Below are positions 34,932 to 45,416 of a DNA stretch of 64,000 nt, in pieces. Location of the stretch: the NCBI RefSeq assembly GCF_963678635.1, contig NC_087062.1, positions 96,215,705-96,279,704 of the forward strand. Reading direction: 5' to 3'. The first letter of the stretch is position 1; every line of letters begins with the position of its first letter. The position numbers were made by a program, and so were the translations under genes. Below the pieces are notes generated by a model, which was given only the letters and a program-made list of their open reading frames with translations, ran no database searches and had not been told where the DNA came from. Source of the stretch: Symsagittifera roscoffensis (taxonomy: Eukaryota; Xenacoelomorpha; Acoela; Convolutidae).

Positions 34932-35840
34932 TTGGGACGCTCAAAGAACCACAAGGTATTCACGTCATTTAAATCACCATTGATCCCAATTCAGGAAAAG
35001 GGCAGAAGAGTGCCAATCCATATTCAAACCAAAGTGGGAGCGGAAATTAAAAAACTCATAAAAGAAGGCCACAAAGTAAAACTTGATAAATGCACAAGTG
35101 ATCACTTCGTAGCTCCAGTAGTCATAACAGCAAAAAAGGACGTCACGGTGAAACTAGCAATGGACGCAAAACCAATGAACTCACAGATCTTCAAAAATAA
35201 ATTTCAGATGCCAAATTTATTAGAACTACTCGACTCAGCAGCCCAAATAATTACAACCAAGACAGAGGGCACAGTCTGGTTTACGTCATTAGACCTAAAG
35301 TACGCATTCAGTCAACTCCCATTAGACGAATCTGTGAGCAAACACTGTAACTTCAGCATCGTATGCGGGGAATTTATTGGAACGTACAGATTCAAAACCG
35401 GTTTTTATGGACTAACAGACATGCCAAAGGAATTCCGGAAGGCAATGGAAAACACAATCCAAGGAATTCAAGGAATCTTCTGTTTCTTAGATGACATACT
35501 AATAGTATCAAAAGGTTCAGTCACAGAACACAATGAAATAGTTGACAAAGTCCTGTCAAGGTTAGACAAAGAAGGATTTGCGCTAAAACTCAGCAAATGC
35601 AAATTTTCAAAAACAAAATTAATCTGGCTGGGATTCCAGATAGATGAGACAGGAGTGAGACCAAAACACTCGAAGATAGAAGCAGTAATGGCCTTACAAC
35701 CGCCAAAATCTTTGAAACAACTGAGATCATTCATGGGTAGTTTAAATCACATGTCCAGATTCATACCCAATCTCCAAAAACACACCGAACCATTACGCCT
35801 ATCATTGAAGGCGGATAACAAAGAAATTCATTTGGAGTGA
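34932..35840 (+). CDS. pol: Reverse transcriptase domain
   Basis: 302 codons. Recognisable blocks in order: VKLAMDAKPMNSQIFKN, SLDLKYAFSQLPLDE, FKTGFYGLTDMPKEF, the catalytic FLDDILIVSKG (one of the two Asp motif), KLSKCKFSKTKLIWLGFQID and the thumb region LRSFMGSLNHMSRFIPNL. This is the Ty3/gypsy pattern. The ORF ends early at TGA 35838-35840 because of a frameshift of one base near 35815-35825. Confidence 0.93.
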   Translation: MGRSKNHKVFTSFKSPLIPIQEKGRRVPIHIQTKVGAEIKKLIKEGHKVKLDKCTSDHFVAPVVITAKKDVTVKLAMDAKPMNSQIFKNKFQMPNLLELLDSAAQIITTKTEGTVWFTSLDLKYAFSQLPLDESVSKHCNFSIVCGEFIGTYRFKTGFYGLTDMPKEFRKAMENTIQGIQGIFCFLDDILIVSKGSVTEHNEIVDKVLSRLDKEGFALKLSKCKFSKTKLIWLGFQIDETGVRPKHSKIEAVMALQPPKSLKQLRSFMGSLNHMSRFIPNLQKHTEPLRLSLKADNKEIHLE

Positions 35841-36330
35841 AGAAGCAAACAACGCATTTAAGAAAACACTGGAACTAATCGCCAACATAACAAAACTGCA
35901 CCATTACGATGCCACCAAACAATGTAGGATCAAATATGACGCCAGTCACAAAGGATTGGGGGCTGCATTGGAGCAAGAACTGGAACCGGGCAAATGGGTA
36001 CCAATCGCATTCACATCAAGATTTTTGAATGCAGCTGAACAAAAGTACAGCACTAATGAGCTCGAACTACTAGCGGTGGTATGGTCATGTGAATTCTTCA
36101 AAAACTAGTTATTGGGAAACTAATTCCAAATATTATCCGACCACAAGGCCATAGTCACAGCATTAACAGAAAACCGGGGCAACAAAACATATCAATCCAG
36201 ACTGACAAGATGGGCAGACAGAATGCTACCATTCGAATATACAATTTCTCACATCACAGGAGCTAAAATAGGAATGGCAGATTACTTATCAAGAAGCCCT
36301 AAATTTGAGGCACCACCTTCATCAAAATAC
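35841..36330 (+). pseudogene. pol: RNase H domain, broken
   Basis: After the frameshift the RNase H domain continues in another frame with YDASHKGLGAALEQ, KYSTNELELLAVVW, ILSDHKAIVT and MADYLSR. Two stops interrupt it, TAG at 36106-36108 and TAA at 36121-36123. Confidence 0.88.
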
Positions 36331-37476
36331 GACGAACAGTTTGTAGTCAAAGCCATCGAAAACTTTGATGAGGCATGTAGGGTGATTAACAATCCAGCGC
36401 CGACCAAAAAAATTGAAAAAATCCAATTAGTCAAGGCCCACCTAGAGGAAAACAGGATAATTCCGAAGAGATTTACACTAATTGGGAGGGAGAACGGAGG
36501 AGAACACCCAATTTCCGAAGCACCGCAAGGGGGCGTCGATATCTCGTACGAAGAATTTATCCAATCAGATCCTCGATACAGAACCGCAAAAAGTAACAAA
36601 ACATCCGATACGGAAGGAACAAGTATCAACCAATCAGGATCAGATATGCAAATGTTCACACATCTGCAAGAGGGCGCATCGTCATGCGGAACTGACACTA
36701 TCCAATCAGATCAATGTATGAAAATTCACATCCCTCAAATACAGATCGGAATTTATGCGGCAAAAACAACAACCAATCAAAACAAGATATGCAAATGCAC
36801 AACTCACCACGAGAGGGCGGAAAGCCATGCGGTGAAAATTGTAACGAATCAGATTCGTCAAATTTTAATTTATTCACAACTACGCCATATCTAACCAGTT
36901 CACCACGAGAGGGCGTCGTAACAAAATCCAACCAATCAGGAGTTATATTCAGCCAAAAATATACAAATTTCATTGTTCCCGACCTTAAACTTAAACATCA
37001 ACAGCTCAAATAAATTCATAATCAACTCAACAAAACAAAATTTTCAGAGGAAAAAGAGTAAATTCATCCTGCCATCCATAAAACAGACGATAAACCCGAT
37101 TGAGGAAAGAAATAGAGCAGAAACAAGACAGACAGTGGAGATGATAACCGAGAGCAGGAAAAGGAAAAGGATCAATATCGTAAACAAGAACAAGATGCAC
37201 TACGCTCGAATGCTGGCAAACTTCAGAACGAACAGAATGAAAAAGACAATGAGGGTCAACATGATAGCAGATAAAGTTGGAAAGAAGAAAGAACAAGAAG
37301 CTCCAGTGAACACAAACAAGAAATCATTCACCACAGGCCTCCATAACATACTCGATGCGGATCTACTGGGGGAACTCACGACGGAAGACAGCCAGTTAGG
37401 CCAACTAAGGAAACACATCCTAGCGAAGGATAGAGAAGGATTCTTGAGATTGGGCAGCTACATGGCAAACTTTTAG
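36331..37476 (+). other. Long linker between RNase H and integrase, with internal repeats
   Basis: About 1.1 kb, much longer than the usual spacer. It contains diverged direct repeats around CCACGAGAGGGCG and ATGCAAATG (36640-36920) and lysine/arginine-rich coding text. Open frames switch twice, so more indels are likely. The last frame ends at TAG 37474-37476, just before the integrase zinc-binding region. Confidence 0.6.
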
Positions 37477-37521
37477 GACGACGCCTCAGTAATCAACGAC
37501 TGCATCATTATTGACAATAGA

Positions 37522-39423
37522 GTGGCAATACCAACTTGTCTGGGGAAAACAGTAATGGCCCGATTGCACAGAACACACCCAGGACAAGAGGCAATGGTGG
37601 ACGCGGCACAAAATCTGTGGTGGCCGAAAATGCATAGGGAGATCATTGATTTATGCCAAACCTGCAGATCATGTTCAGCGTATGGTAAGAACCTTAAAAC
37701 GTCTAAAACATTCAATTCGGCAGAACCCTTACCAGAATTATCAGAGGTGAACCAGGAATTACAAATAGACCTTGCTGGCCCAATGTTCGATTCTAAGGGA
37801 AAGAAACTATTCATAATAGTCGCTATTGATCGATTTTCGAAATACCTTTCTGCCATGATCACCAGGAATTCGGGCAGCGAAAAAATACTCAAACTCTTAA
37901 AAAACTACATACACCAACATACCATACCAAAGAATTTAAGGACAGATCAAAATTCGGGATTAAAAAATGCGAAATTAGCAGAATTTTGTAAATCGAAGGG
38001 AATAAATCAAATCTTTTGCCCAGTAGGAGACCACCGGGGGTGTGGATTAGTAGAAAGATGTATTCAAACCATAAAAAGAAAACTAGGCACAAGGCAATTG
38101 GACCCAAATTTTGAGGATATACAAACAGCAGTCAAGTCAATTTTAGAAGATATTCGAATATCACGTCACAGCATCCTTAACAAGTCACCTTTTGAACTTC
38201 ATTTCGGACGGAAACCGAATCTGGAATGGTCTAGTTTCAGGGATAAACTAAAATGTTCATTAAATCTAGATCAACAGAGACTGGAGAGATTACTATTGAA
38301 GCCGGAGGAGATGCGAGAATCGGCGGACTCAAGGACTAGATTAAAGGTGGTGAAGAAAGGGATGGCAAGCAGAGACGTGTCACCAAAAATGAAGAGGACT
38401 GGAGAAGAGCCAGAGAGTTTCAGGGCATTAGAAAATCTGGCAAAGGCAGCATCGGACTGGAAGTTGCACAGGAGACATCTTTCACACAAAGAGGGATCTG
38501 AGGCATTGAGAAAGCTGACTGAAAGAAACCCATTATTAGCAGCAAGCCTCAGAAGCGACTTGAATCAAGGAACTCTAAGATTTAGAGTAGAACCGGAGGT
38601 GCCAGAGCACAGGACGAAAACAAGTAATCTAGAATTCGATCTTATTCACTATCCGGAGAAAGTAGTGGTATACCGGAAAATTTCAGGCAGGAAATCGGGA
38701 CGTCCTTTATTCAAGCGGTTTAATGGGAAAATTGTTAAAGTCACTAAGAATACTTACATTACCAATAATGGGAAAGTAATTAGAAAAAACCACATATCAC
38801 TTAAACCGAAATTCAAGTCAGCATATTGTTCAGGTTTAGGAAAGAAGACACCAGCCGCAAGCACGCCGAGGAAACCATTACATCAGTGCAGCTCAAGTGG
38901 ACCAAACAGACCGGTTCATATCCTGCCGAGACCAGACGTCTCACCGGTTTCAACGTCAACAGAAAATTCAGACACAGAAAATATGACATTTGACAGGCCA
39001 TTCGAGAAACTGGATAGACTACATGCGAAGACAATGAAACTATATTCCACGCTGACGAAAGCAGCGAGAAAGAATCCGCCAACGTTAGCTTCCAGATATG
39101 TAGCATCGCCAAATGTACTTAAAGAAGTACCGAGTGGAGGAGTAGTAGACCTAACCATGTCATCAAGGAGCTCCCCAGAACACGAGGTGCAAGCAGTACC
39201 ACCAGCAGAAAATAGATTAGAGGCACAGTCGACAGAAGAATGTCCAATCTCTATAATACCAGCCGGAACAAAAGAAATGCAAATTGAGAATCAATCGAAA
39301 GAAAGCATAAACTGTCCAATTCCCTCAGTACCGACAACAGAGAAGGAGAAGACGCAAGACAACATGGAGGGGACTCAGAGTAAGACGGCAACAGAGAAGT
39401 CAAATACTTCACAGAACGAGTAA
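37522..39423 (+). CDS. pol: Integrase with C-terminal chromatin-type tail
   Basis: 633 codons to TAA at 39421-39423. The zinc-binding part is LHRTHPGQ with CQTCRSC. The catalytic core shows D in LQIDLAGP, D in LRTDQNSG and E in GLVERCIQTIKRKL, the D,D-35-E triad of integrases. FELHFGRKPN marks the end of the core. A GPY/F-like region follows (GRPLFKRFNGKIVKV). The last 200 residues are polar and low in structure. The first residues of the domain lie upstream of the first ATG, so the listed start is not the native one. Confidence 0.92.
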   Translation: MAIPTCLGKTVMARLHRTHPGQEAMVDAAQNLWWPKMHREIIDLCQTCRSCSAYGKNLKTSKTFNSAEPLPELSEVNQELQIDLAGPMFDSKGKKLFIIVAIDRFSKYLSAMITRNSGSEKILKLLKNYIHQHTIPKNLRTDQNSGLKNAKLAEFCKSKGINQIFCPVGDHRGCGLVERCIQTIKRKLGTRQLDPNFEDIQTAVKSILEDIRISRHSILNKSPFELHFGRKPNLEWSSFRDKLKCSLNLDQQRLERLLLKPEEMRESADSRTRLKVVKKGMASRDVSPKMKRTGEEPESFRALENLAKAASDWKLHRRHLSHKEGSEALRKLTERNPLLAASLRSDLNQGTLRFRVEPEVPEHRTKTSNLEFDLIHYPEKVVVYRKISGRKSGRPLFKRFNGKIVKVTKNTYITNNGKVIRKNHISLKPKFKSAYCSGLGKKTPAASTPRKPLHQCSSSGPNRPVHILPRPDVSPVSTSTENSDTENMTFDRPFEKLDRLHAKTMKLYSTLTKAARKNPPTLASRYVASPNVLKEVPSGGVVDLTMSSRSSPEHEVQAVPPAENRLEAQSTEECPISIIPAGTKEMQIENQSKESINCPIPSVPTTEKEKTQDNMEGTQSKTATEKSNTSQNE

Positions 39424-39700
39424 GAAAAATTAGACGGGAAGATGGGAATAACATCAGAAACGACGGAAAAGGAATCGGAGGAAGACAAATCAGCAGATAG
39501 AAGGAAACCAGAGAAGAAAAAGGAGAAAAGAAACGGAGAAGGCAATAACGATTCACAGGTGTCGAACAACTCAAGGTCGTCGGGCAGAAGCAAGCGGCAG
39601 ACACAATTCTTTGGAAGCCCACTAAAACATTCGGTCAAAAACGTAGAAGAGAAACAAGGGTCACAAACTATTCCAATTTCGCCAGGGGAAATTCCGTAAT
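39424..39700 (+). pseudogene. pol: Integrase C-terminal tail after an in-frame stop
   Basis: The same frame continues past TAA 39421 for about 90 codons, very rich in Lys, Glu and Ser, with SGRSKRQTQFFGSPLKHSVK, which resembles the usual end of gypsy Pol. It closes at TAA 39697. Confidence 0.5.
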
Positions 39701-39877
39701 CATCGGAAGATACAACGTCACCATCACCGAGAAGGAAACTTAGGAGACCAACATTCTTGACTAGTAAAATGGAACTACAAGAAAAGAAAATTTAATCCCA
39801 AAAACTTTTAAGCTCATTGACTGAATTTTGTTTATTGTGATCTTATAAGAGAATTTCAAACGTTGTTGAAATTTTCT

Positions 39878-39888
39878 AGAGGGGGAAA
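39878..39888 (+). promoter_or_regulatory. Polypurine tract
   Basis: AGAGGGGGAAA directly before the 3' LTR, where plus-strand DNA synthesis starts in LTR elements. Confidence 0.85.
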
Positions 39889-40164
39889 TGTGGTGGTAGT
39901 GAGTAGACCACCTAAGATAGAGGACGTTATAACTTATTATTATTAATGTTACAGATCATTTGAATAACACTAATTAAAGAGCTGTCAATCACGTTGATTG
40001 TTCTAACAACTTGATGGTGCTAAAGACTGAAACTCACTCTGTGTTAACTATTGAGAGATTATAGTTATCTTCTATTCTTTGATCCATACTGACTTATTAA
40101 ACTTTACTATTAATTCAACTGTATTATTAGTCTAGTTTTCAGATAAGATTTAGGGATTATCACA
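39889..40164 (+). repeat. 3' LTR
   Basis: 276 bp, matching the 5' LTR apart from five substitutions. It ends 48 bp from the stop codon of the minus-strand membrane-protein gene. Confidence 0.95.
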
Positions 40165-40169
40165 ACCTG
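40165..40169. repeat. Target-site duplication, right
   Basis: ACCTG, as at 32951-32955. Confidence 0.9.
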
Positions 40170-40212
40170 CTAATTGCAAGTGTAGAAATTAAGCTAAAAA
40201 TGATCGGCTAAA

Positions 40213-40374
40213 TTAAATCACCGGAGGCTTGATTTGTTCGAGAGGTGCCAGGACAGCCTCGTGCACCAAGCTTTTCTCATACAGAGTCAGGTTGGCTCCT
40301 CGGGGAAAAGTTCCAGTCCTCTGGAAGTCCAGTTTTCGATTTGAGTAGCCCGAGATTATGCCCGAATTAGCATT
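40213..40374 (-). CDS. Membrane-protein gene, exon 6 and stop
   Basis: Fifty-three codons and TAA at 40213-40215, after acceptor TTTTTTTTCAG. It reads SNRKLDFQRTGTFPRGANLT and ends LEQIKPPVI. No AATAAA occurs in the 48 bases between the stop and the LTR. Confidence 0.78.
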   Translation of the reverse strand, partial: NANSGIISGYSNRKLDFQRTGTFPRGANLTLYEKSLVHEAVLAPLEQIKPPVI

Positions 40375-43266
40375 CTGAAAAAAAACATCCTTCCTACCGT
40401 TTCAAACTTTAAACATACTTTTACCTATGAAACTATATTTTATAGTCACTTATTTTTGATGTAGCAAAAAAAGGTTTCAAAGGTTATAATACTTAATTTG
40501 CAGCGCTGTAATAGCTTATAAGTTATAATAACAAGTTCTCAACCTAAAAATACTGAGACTCAAAATTAAATCTTTTCTTGTAAAACCTTAAGTGGAGCTT
40601 CGTCTTCTTCGAAATAGAGAGAGATAGATTGTGACATGGTATCAATCTCATCGCCATCGTCCTTATTGAAGCCACTCTCGGTCAGTGGACCATTATGAGA
40701 ACTTGTTTCGGTCACAGGCATGAATTTGAACTCAGTGGGTACATACAAATCCCTATGAACAATATAGTAAAATCACTGAATTGATGATCGACTATAAAAA
40801 CTGAGCAGAAAAGGTCCTCAAATTAAATACAATCCCTTTATATGGTGGCTTCTGCACAGATTAGGTGTCATTTAGTAACATAAGTATCAAGTTTTTGAAA
40901 ATGAAAAGCTACCAAGTTTGCGGGTATAATTTTGAGTCGTTGTAGATGAAATGTGTTTAATCTGCAACGGTTATAAATCATATCAAAATGGTCAAAAGTG
41001 GCACTTTTAGGTGTTTTAAATCTATTTTACAAATATGAAGAACTCACTGGCTGTTTACGAGTGGCCTGCGAGATACTGAGGACATGAGGGAGTCGTGGCC
41101 TCCAGTGATCACACTATGGTCGTCATGGTTCTGTCTGTGTCTCACTCGACCAGTTTCCAGATCCACCATCAGGGCCGAGTTATCGAAAGTCGAGGCAGGC
41201 TAAAGAAGAACAAAACAAACAAAAACGTATCGTACAGTCACTATAGCTTTAATCTATTTTTTGAAAAAATTTAAAAAATGGTTTATGTACTTTTAGTAAC
41301 ATTGGTTTTGCATGCATTCGTGCAATAATCCAAAGTTTTTGTTGCCTTATTGAAAACATAAGTCAGCAACCTCCACCGCATCATACCAGAACAGCAAAAA
41401 ATTTCAAAAAATTATTGTTCTGAATGGAAAACTTAGCATATTTTTGCATATTGATGCAAATTTTGCAAAGATTTTGCAAACTGAATGCATATTTTGCAAG
41501 GATCTGGCCAGACAAAAACAGGAATCATGAAATTTCTTCCAACAAGATTTGTTGCCAGATTTGCATTCCGAGAACACTGGCTTAAATCCAAGGGGACCGG
41601 AAAATTTCTATAAGCATGCTCAGTACACGCAGCAAGCGTCTGGGACTATGTTCAGACTTTGTGCAAGGCTTAGATCGTTTTTGAAATTTGGGTCGACGAC
41701 TGGCAATTCTTACGTCTTTGAAAGTCTCAAAAAAACCGCGATCTCTGGTGTATCATAAAAATAGTGATTTGAAGTTTTAAATACAATTTTTAGTTCTCTC
41801 ACCGTAACTTTTGGTTTCTTATCATGGCAGCACATCAAACAGCATAACACGATGCCGAGCAGAATGGAAAGAGCGCAAACAGCCGTCGTTATAACAGTGG
41901 CCCATCGCCAAAACTGCACTTCGTCCGATCTGTCGTCGAAGCTGAAGTCAGCCAATGAGACATCCTGGATCTGCAGATAATTATAGTTATTATATTTTTT
42001 ACCAGTGCTCATTTTTCTCATCAGACTTTAAAACTTATGCACTATCTATGAGCCGCATTTTCAATGACTTTCAACTAGAAAATTGAATAACTAAAAACAA
42101 AGAAAGAAAGAAATAATTTCTCCAAAATAGTAATAAGGTATTTTAACTAGCATTTATGGTCTATATGAACCAAACAAAAATCTGGGTTGCTCTCCGAATC
42201 TAGAATTTTCTGAAAACTTTGACAATGTTTCTTTCTTCTTCGTCGGCCAAATTGATTTCCGAGCTTTCACAAATCACAAAAAAGCCTCTTTTTGTCTAAG
42301 TTTTGGGCCCCGCAAACAATTTTTTGAAAAAACAGATCTATTTTTGGGCACGTTTGAAGGTTTTTGGCTGAAAATTGCGTTTTTTTTTGGCGGGCGATTC
42401 CCATCAAAATTAGGTTGTATTGGCGTCAAAAGCGCCTTTAGAACAATTTTAGGGTCGGTCGGCCGGAAATGGATGTCTTAAATCCGCGTCAGAAAGGAGG
42501 TGAGCCTTTGGATAGTCAGGGGTCAAAATTACCCCTAAATCCGCTACTGACATGAACCATGGAGGTCACCTTGGTTTGCCAATTTGAATGACGAACTGTT
42601 TGGCATTTTTCCAATGCAAAAGTTTAAAAAAAAGTAGATCAAAAAAATAGAATCAACCTGGTTGCCCGTGATTTGTGATAAGTTTTTTTCATGTCCTTGG
42701 AATAGCTTGAGCACTACTTGTCCATCTAAGCGACTCCCCAGAGAATCCTCAAAGAGAGCCATGACATCGAATGATTCGTGACTTCTGTATGTTGCCCTTT
42801 GCATTTTCACAACCTATTAATGACACAACGTTTCTTGAACTAAAGTCATGCAATTTGAAGCTTGTGTTGGATTTTTTAGTTTTTGAAAATTACTGAATAT
42901 GCAAATTTACGTACAAATTTGGTATAACTTTTATAGGGTATTCTTAAATGTGTCAATGATTGTTTATTTTGGATGCTTTTGGTCATTCAATTTTAAAACC
43001 AGCATCGAGATCTAAGACAAGGCGACGAACAATTATCGACTTCAACTTACTGTACAACTGGAAGCAGATGTCTGCTGCGAAGCATCGGTTCCAACGTCGA
43101 CTTGCTGCTTGTGATTCAACTCGGAAACCAGCGCCTCTTGGAAGTCATTTAGGTTCGGTTCCAGAGTAAAATCGGTCAGGTTCGCAATCACGATAAGAAA
43201 ATGAACAGCGTATGGTTCCAACGAGTTAATTAAAAGCGGAACCATTTTGACACAACGGCGCCACAA
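40213..43266 (-). CDS. Single-pass membrane protein of unknown function, six exons
   Basis: Six exons join without a break: 43051-43266, 42658-42813, 41803-41970, 41048-41199, 40587-40752 and 40213-40374. All splice sites fit and the phases match (0,0,0,2,0). The protein has about 332 residues from the second ATG, or about 339 from the first. An ectodomain with Asn-rich and Gln-rich text comes first (IANLTDFTLEPNLNDFQEAL), then a membrane helix (TTAVCALSILLGIVLCCLMC) with a Cys-rich cytoplasmic edge and CCHDKKPKV. A tail of about 160 residues rich in Ser, Asp and Glu follows. The topology suggests a cell-surface protein with N-terminus outside. I do not recognise the family. An upstream exon with a clearer signal peptide cannot be excluded. 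The LTR element begins 48 bp after the stop. Confidence 0.78.
40587..40752 (-). CDS. Membrane-protein gene, exon 5
   Basis: 166 bases, phase 2 in and 0 out. Acidic text: DLYVPTEFKFMPVTETSSHN and ISLYFEEDEAPLK. The donor is AAG|GTTTTA; reading on would give a stop 11 codons later. Confidence 0.75.
41048..41199 (-). CDS. Membrane-protein gene, exon 4
   Basis: 152 bases, phase 0 in and 2 out (donor GTGAGT). Part of the cytoplasmic tail, with ALMVDLETGRVRHRQNHDDH and SLMSSVSRRPLV. Confidence 0.78.
41803..41970 (-). CDS. Membrane-protein gene, exon 3 (membrane helix)
   Basis: Fifty-six codons, phase 0 both sides, acceptor CTGCAG and donor GTGAGA. It carries the acidic approach ADFSFDDRSDEV, the helix of about 25 residues and the basic stop-transfer HDKKPK. 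Confidence 0.82.
42658..42813 (-). CDS. Membrane-protein gene, exon 2
   Basis: Fifty-two codons, phase 0 both sides. It reads FEDSLGSRLDGQVVLKLFQG in the predicted ectodomain. Confidence 0.75.
43051..43266 (-). CDS. Membrane-protein gene, exon 1
   Basis: Contains two in-frame ATGs (43266 and 43245). The text after the second, MVPLLINSLEPYAVHFLIVI, is moderately hydrophobic and may be a signal peptide. Donor GTAAGT, phase 0. The upstream side has no acceptor-like sequence, so this is probably the first exon. Confidence 0.65.
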
Positions 43267-45416
43267 AATAATAGAAAATAAACTATGTCAAAACATGGTC
43301 ACCTAAAAAGTATTGTTGTTTTGTTTTGTTTTTAACAATAAAATTATTAATGTGTTTATATAAGTGATACGACAGGGTGTAACAGATGTTGGCGTTATCA
43401 AAGTATTGGACTCATAAAAACGTATTGTTGGAATGTTTGTACAATAAACAGTTTTGAAATAAACCATATCGTTTTTGGTGGACTTCAAAGAAAGCTAAAT
43501 AAAGAACAAAAAAATAATTTTGAAGGCCGGCCCAGCCTTCAAAAAATGTCAGCGGAAAATTGCAAAATTAAGGAATGGACTTCAGATTTAGAAAAACTTC
43601 TGCGCTCTGACAAAACTGAAGAAGCTGATAAAGAACTATAGTTATAAAGAACTACACAAGAAGCTGTACAGAACTATTGCTGTTTCATAGCAACCTTTGA
43701 AACACAGAGGCGAAAATGAATACGACTCCTAGATAAAAAATTCTGATATGCTTACTTGTTGATATTTTTCTCTACAGAGAGGATATTCGTCAATAGGTGC
43801 CCGAGAGGGGATACAGTTAAAGAGATCCCAAAAATCATTAGCAATGGTTCATGAAAGGAGGCTGTCAATTTTTTAAGAAAATCAAATGCAGTAAAAAGTA
43901 GAAATTTGTCAAAATTATTACATATTCAAACAAAGTGTAAAGTATTGAAGTGCGTATTTATTGGCCATAGACCGTAACCGTAAATCTGTAACAAATCTAG
44001 TTCTGATGGCACATTCAAAAGGAACGTTTTAAAACAAGCCGAAAAACACTGAAGCACATTCTTCAAAGCAAAAATGTTTTATAGAATTTTTTTCTAAAAA
44101 AAAACCTTTTTTAAGCTAAAAATTTACAAAGAAAAAAATCTATGCGCTAATAGAAAACTTCTATCAAATATCTGACGACAGTACTGCATCATTGAGTTAT
44201 CAAAATTTTAACATTCATTTCTCGACAACAATAAATCGAAAAGACTGGAAGCAAAGTGGTAAAAAAGGGGAAAAGTCAGAAGATGAACTTACTAGGAATG
44301 GTAAGAATGGAGTGCTATGAGGTATAATACAACAGATGGACCTGTATTTGCAATACTTTAAAAAAATATATTTCGAATTAAAATTCAAGTTAAAATAGTA
44401 TAAAAAATGATATTTTGAAAAACAATCAATCTGGCAGAAGAGTGTACTAAAAACAATTATCTTAGTACAATTTATTAGAAATAAGATGAATATATTATCC
44501 TGTATCGAACAAATACTTTGTTTCTGGCAAAAATTACTTACCTTTTAATCTAAATTTTTGACCGCAAGTTCTTAAATAAATTTTTGACCATAAGTTCGGA
44601 ATAGAGACGGATTTTTTAAAATATTCGTCACTATTCTTATTTAGTTTATGATTAGACTATTGCTAGCGAGAAAACAGTCTCCTGGTAAAATTTGAGGCCC
44701 CGATGTCACATATCTTAGACAAGAGCGTCAAGCACAACGTTTATTTCGTTTCTTAGAAGTGAATTTATTTAGGTTTTTGTCCCGACCATTTAAAATTGGT
44801 AGAAACATTGTATTTGGATGTGTTTTCTTTTTTTTTGTTTTCGACGCAAAATCGGTTACCACAAATAACTACCAGCATACAATATGGGTTGAATGATATA
44901 TCATAATAAAGCTCTTTCAATCGTGACTCCAGCGAAATTTAAAAAGTTTCCCAAGGTCGAGAAAAACAGTGGCTTGAAAAATTTGAATTTTAGTCCAATT
45001 TCAAGCGAGTAACGCACATTATAAAGAAATTTTACTTTCTTTAGACTAAAAAATTGAAAACACTTGCCTTTGTTATACAGAAAACTCATTAAGCGCTTAA
45101 TTGTCAAAAAAAATGTTTTAAATAAATTTCATTTTTTTTATTTTTGTTTTTTGAATACAAATAATTAAACTGACGCCTATTTTACTAATTTTCTACGTCA
45201 TCGCAACTTTTTCACACCCCACGACGCACTAAAAACGTTACTCATTTAATGAAGCGTATAAAAACATTGTTTTTTTATTTTCTTATGAATATGGTCGGAA
45301 CATTTATTGCTACCCCCACAGCAACCGTATGTTTTTTTTAATTCATAATGTTAGATGAGAAACAATTCGTTTTGTACAGAAAACACAAAAAGTTAGATAA
45401 GATTAAAGTATAAAAC
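43267..45416. other. Gap with no gene recognised
   Basis: AT-rich sequence upstream of the membrane-protein gene. I see no exon, RNA gene or clear repeat. A promoter for the minus-strand gene should lie at its left end. Confidence 0.5.

Larger units (their letters stand above)
32956..40164 (+). mobile_element. Ty3/gypsy-type LTR retrotransposon, 7.2 kb
   Basis: Two 276 bp LTRs (32956-33231 and 39889-40164) start TGTGG and end CACA. They flank gag, protease, reverse transcriptase, RNase H and integrase in the Ty3/gypsy order. A 5 bp target duplication ACCTG flanks the element (32951-32955 and 40165-40169). The LTRs differ at five positions out of 276 by my count, so the insertion is fairly recent. 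The gag ORF is intact but pol has several in-frame stops and a frameshift, so this copy cannot move by itself. It lies in plus orientation, antisense to the host genes on both sides. I see no envelope-like gene. Confidence 0.96.

Noticed and set aside
34647-39423. Idea that TAA/TAG are read as amino acids in this genome
   Set aside because: The host genes here end at TAA, TAG or TGA in sensible places, so the stops in pol are damage or recoding of the element only.
43300-43500. Possible additional exon of the membrane-protein gene
   Set aside because: AT-rich frames without acceptor and donor in matching phase.
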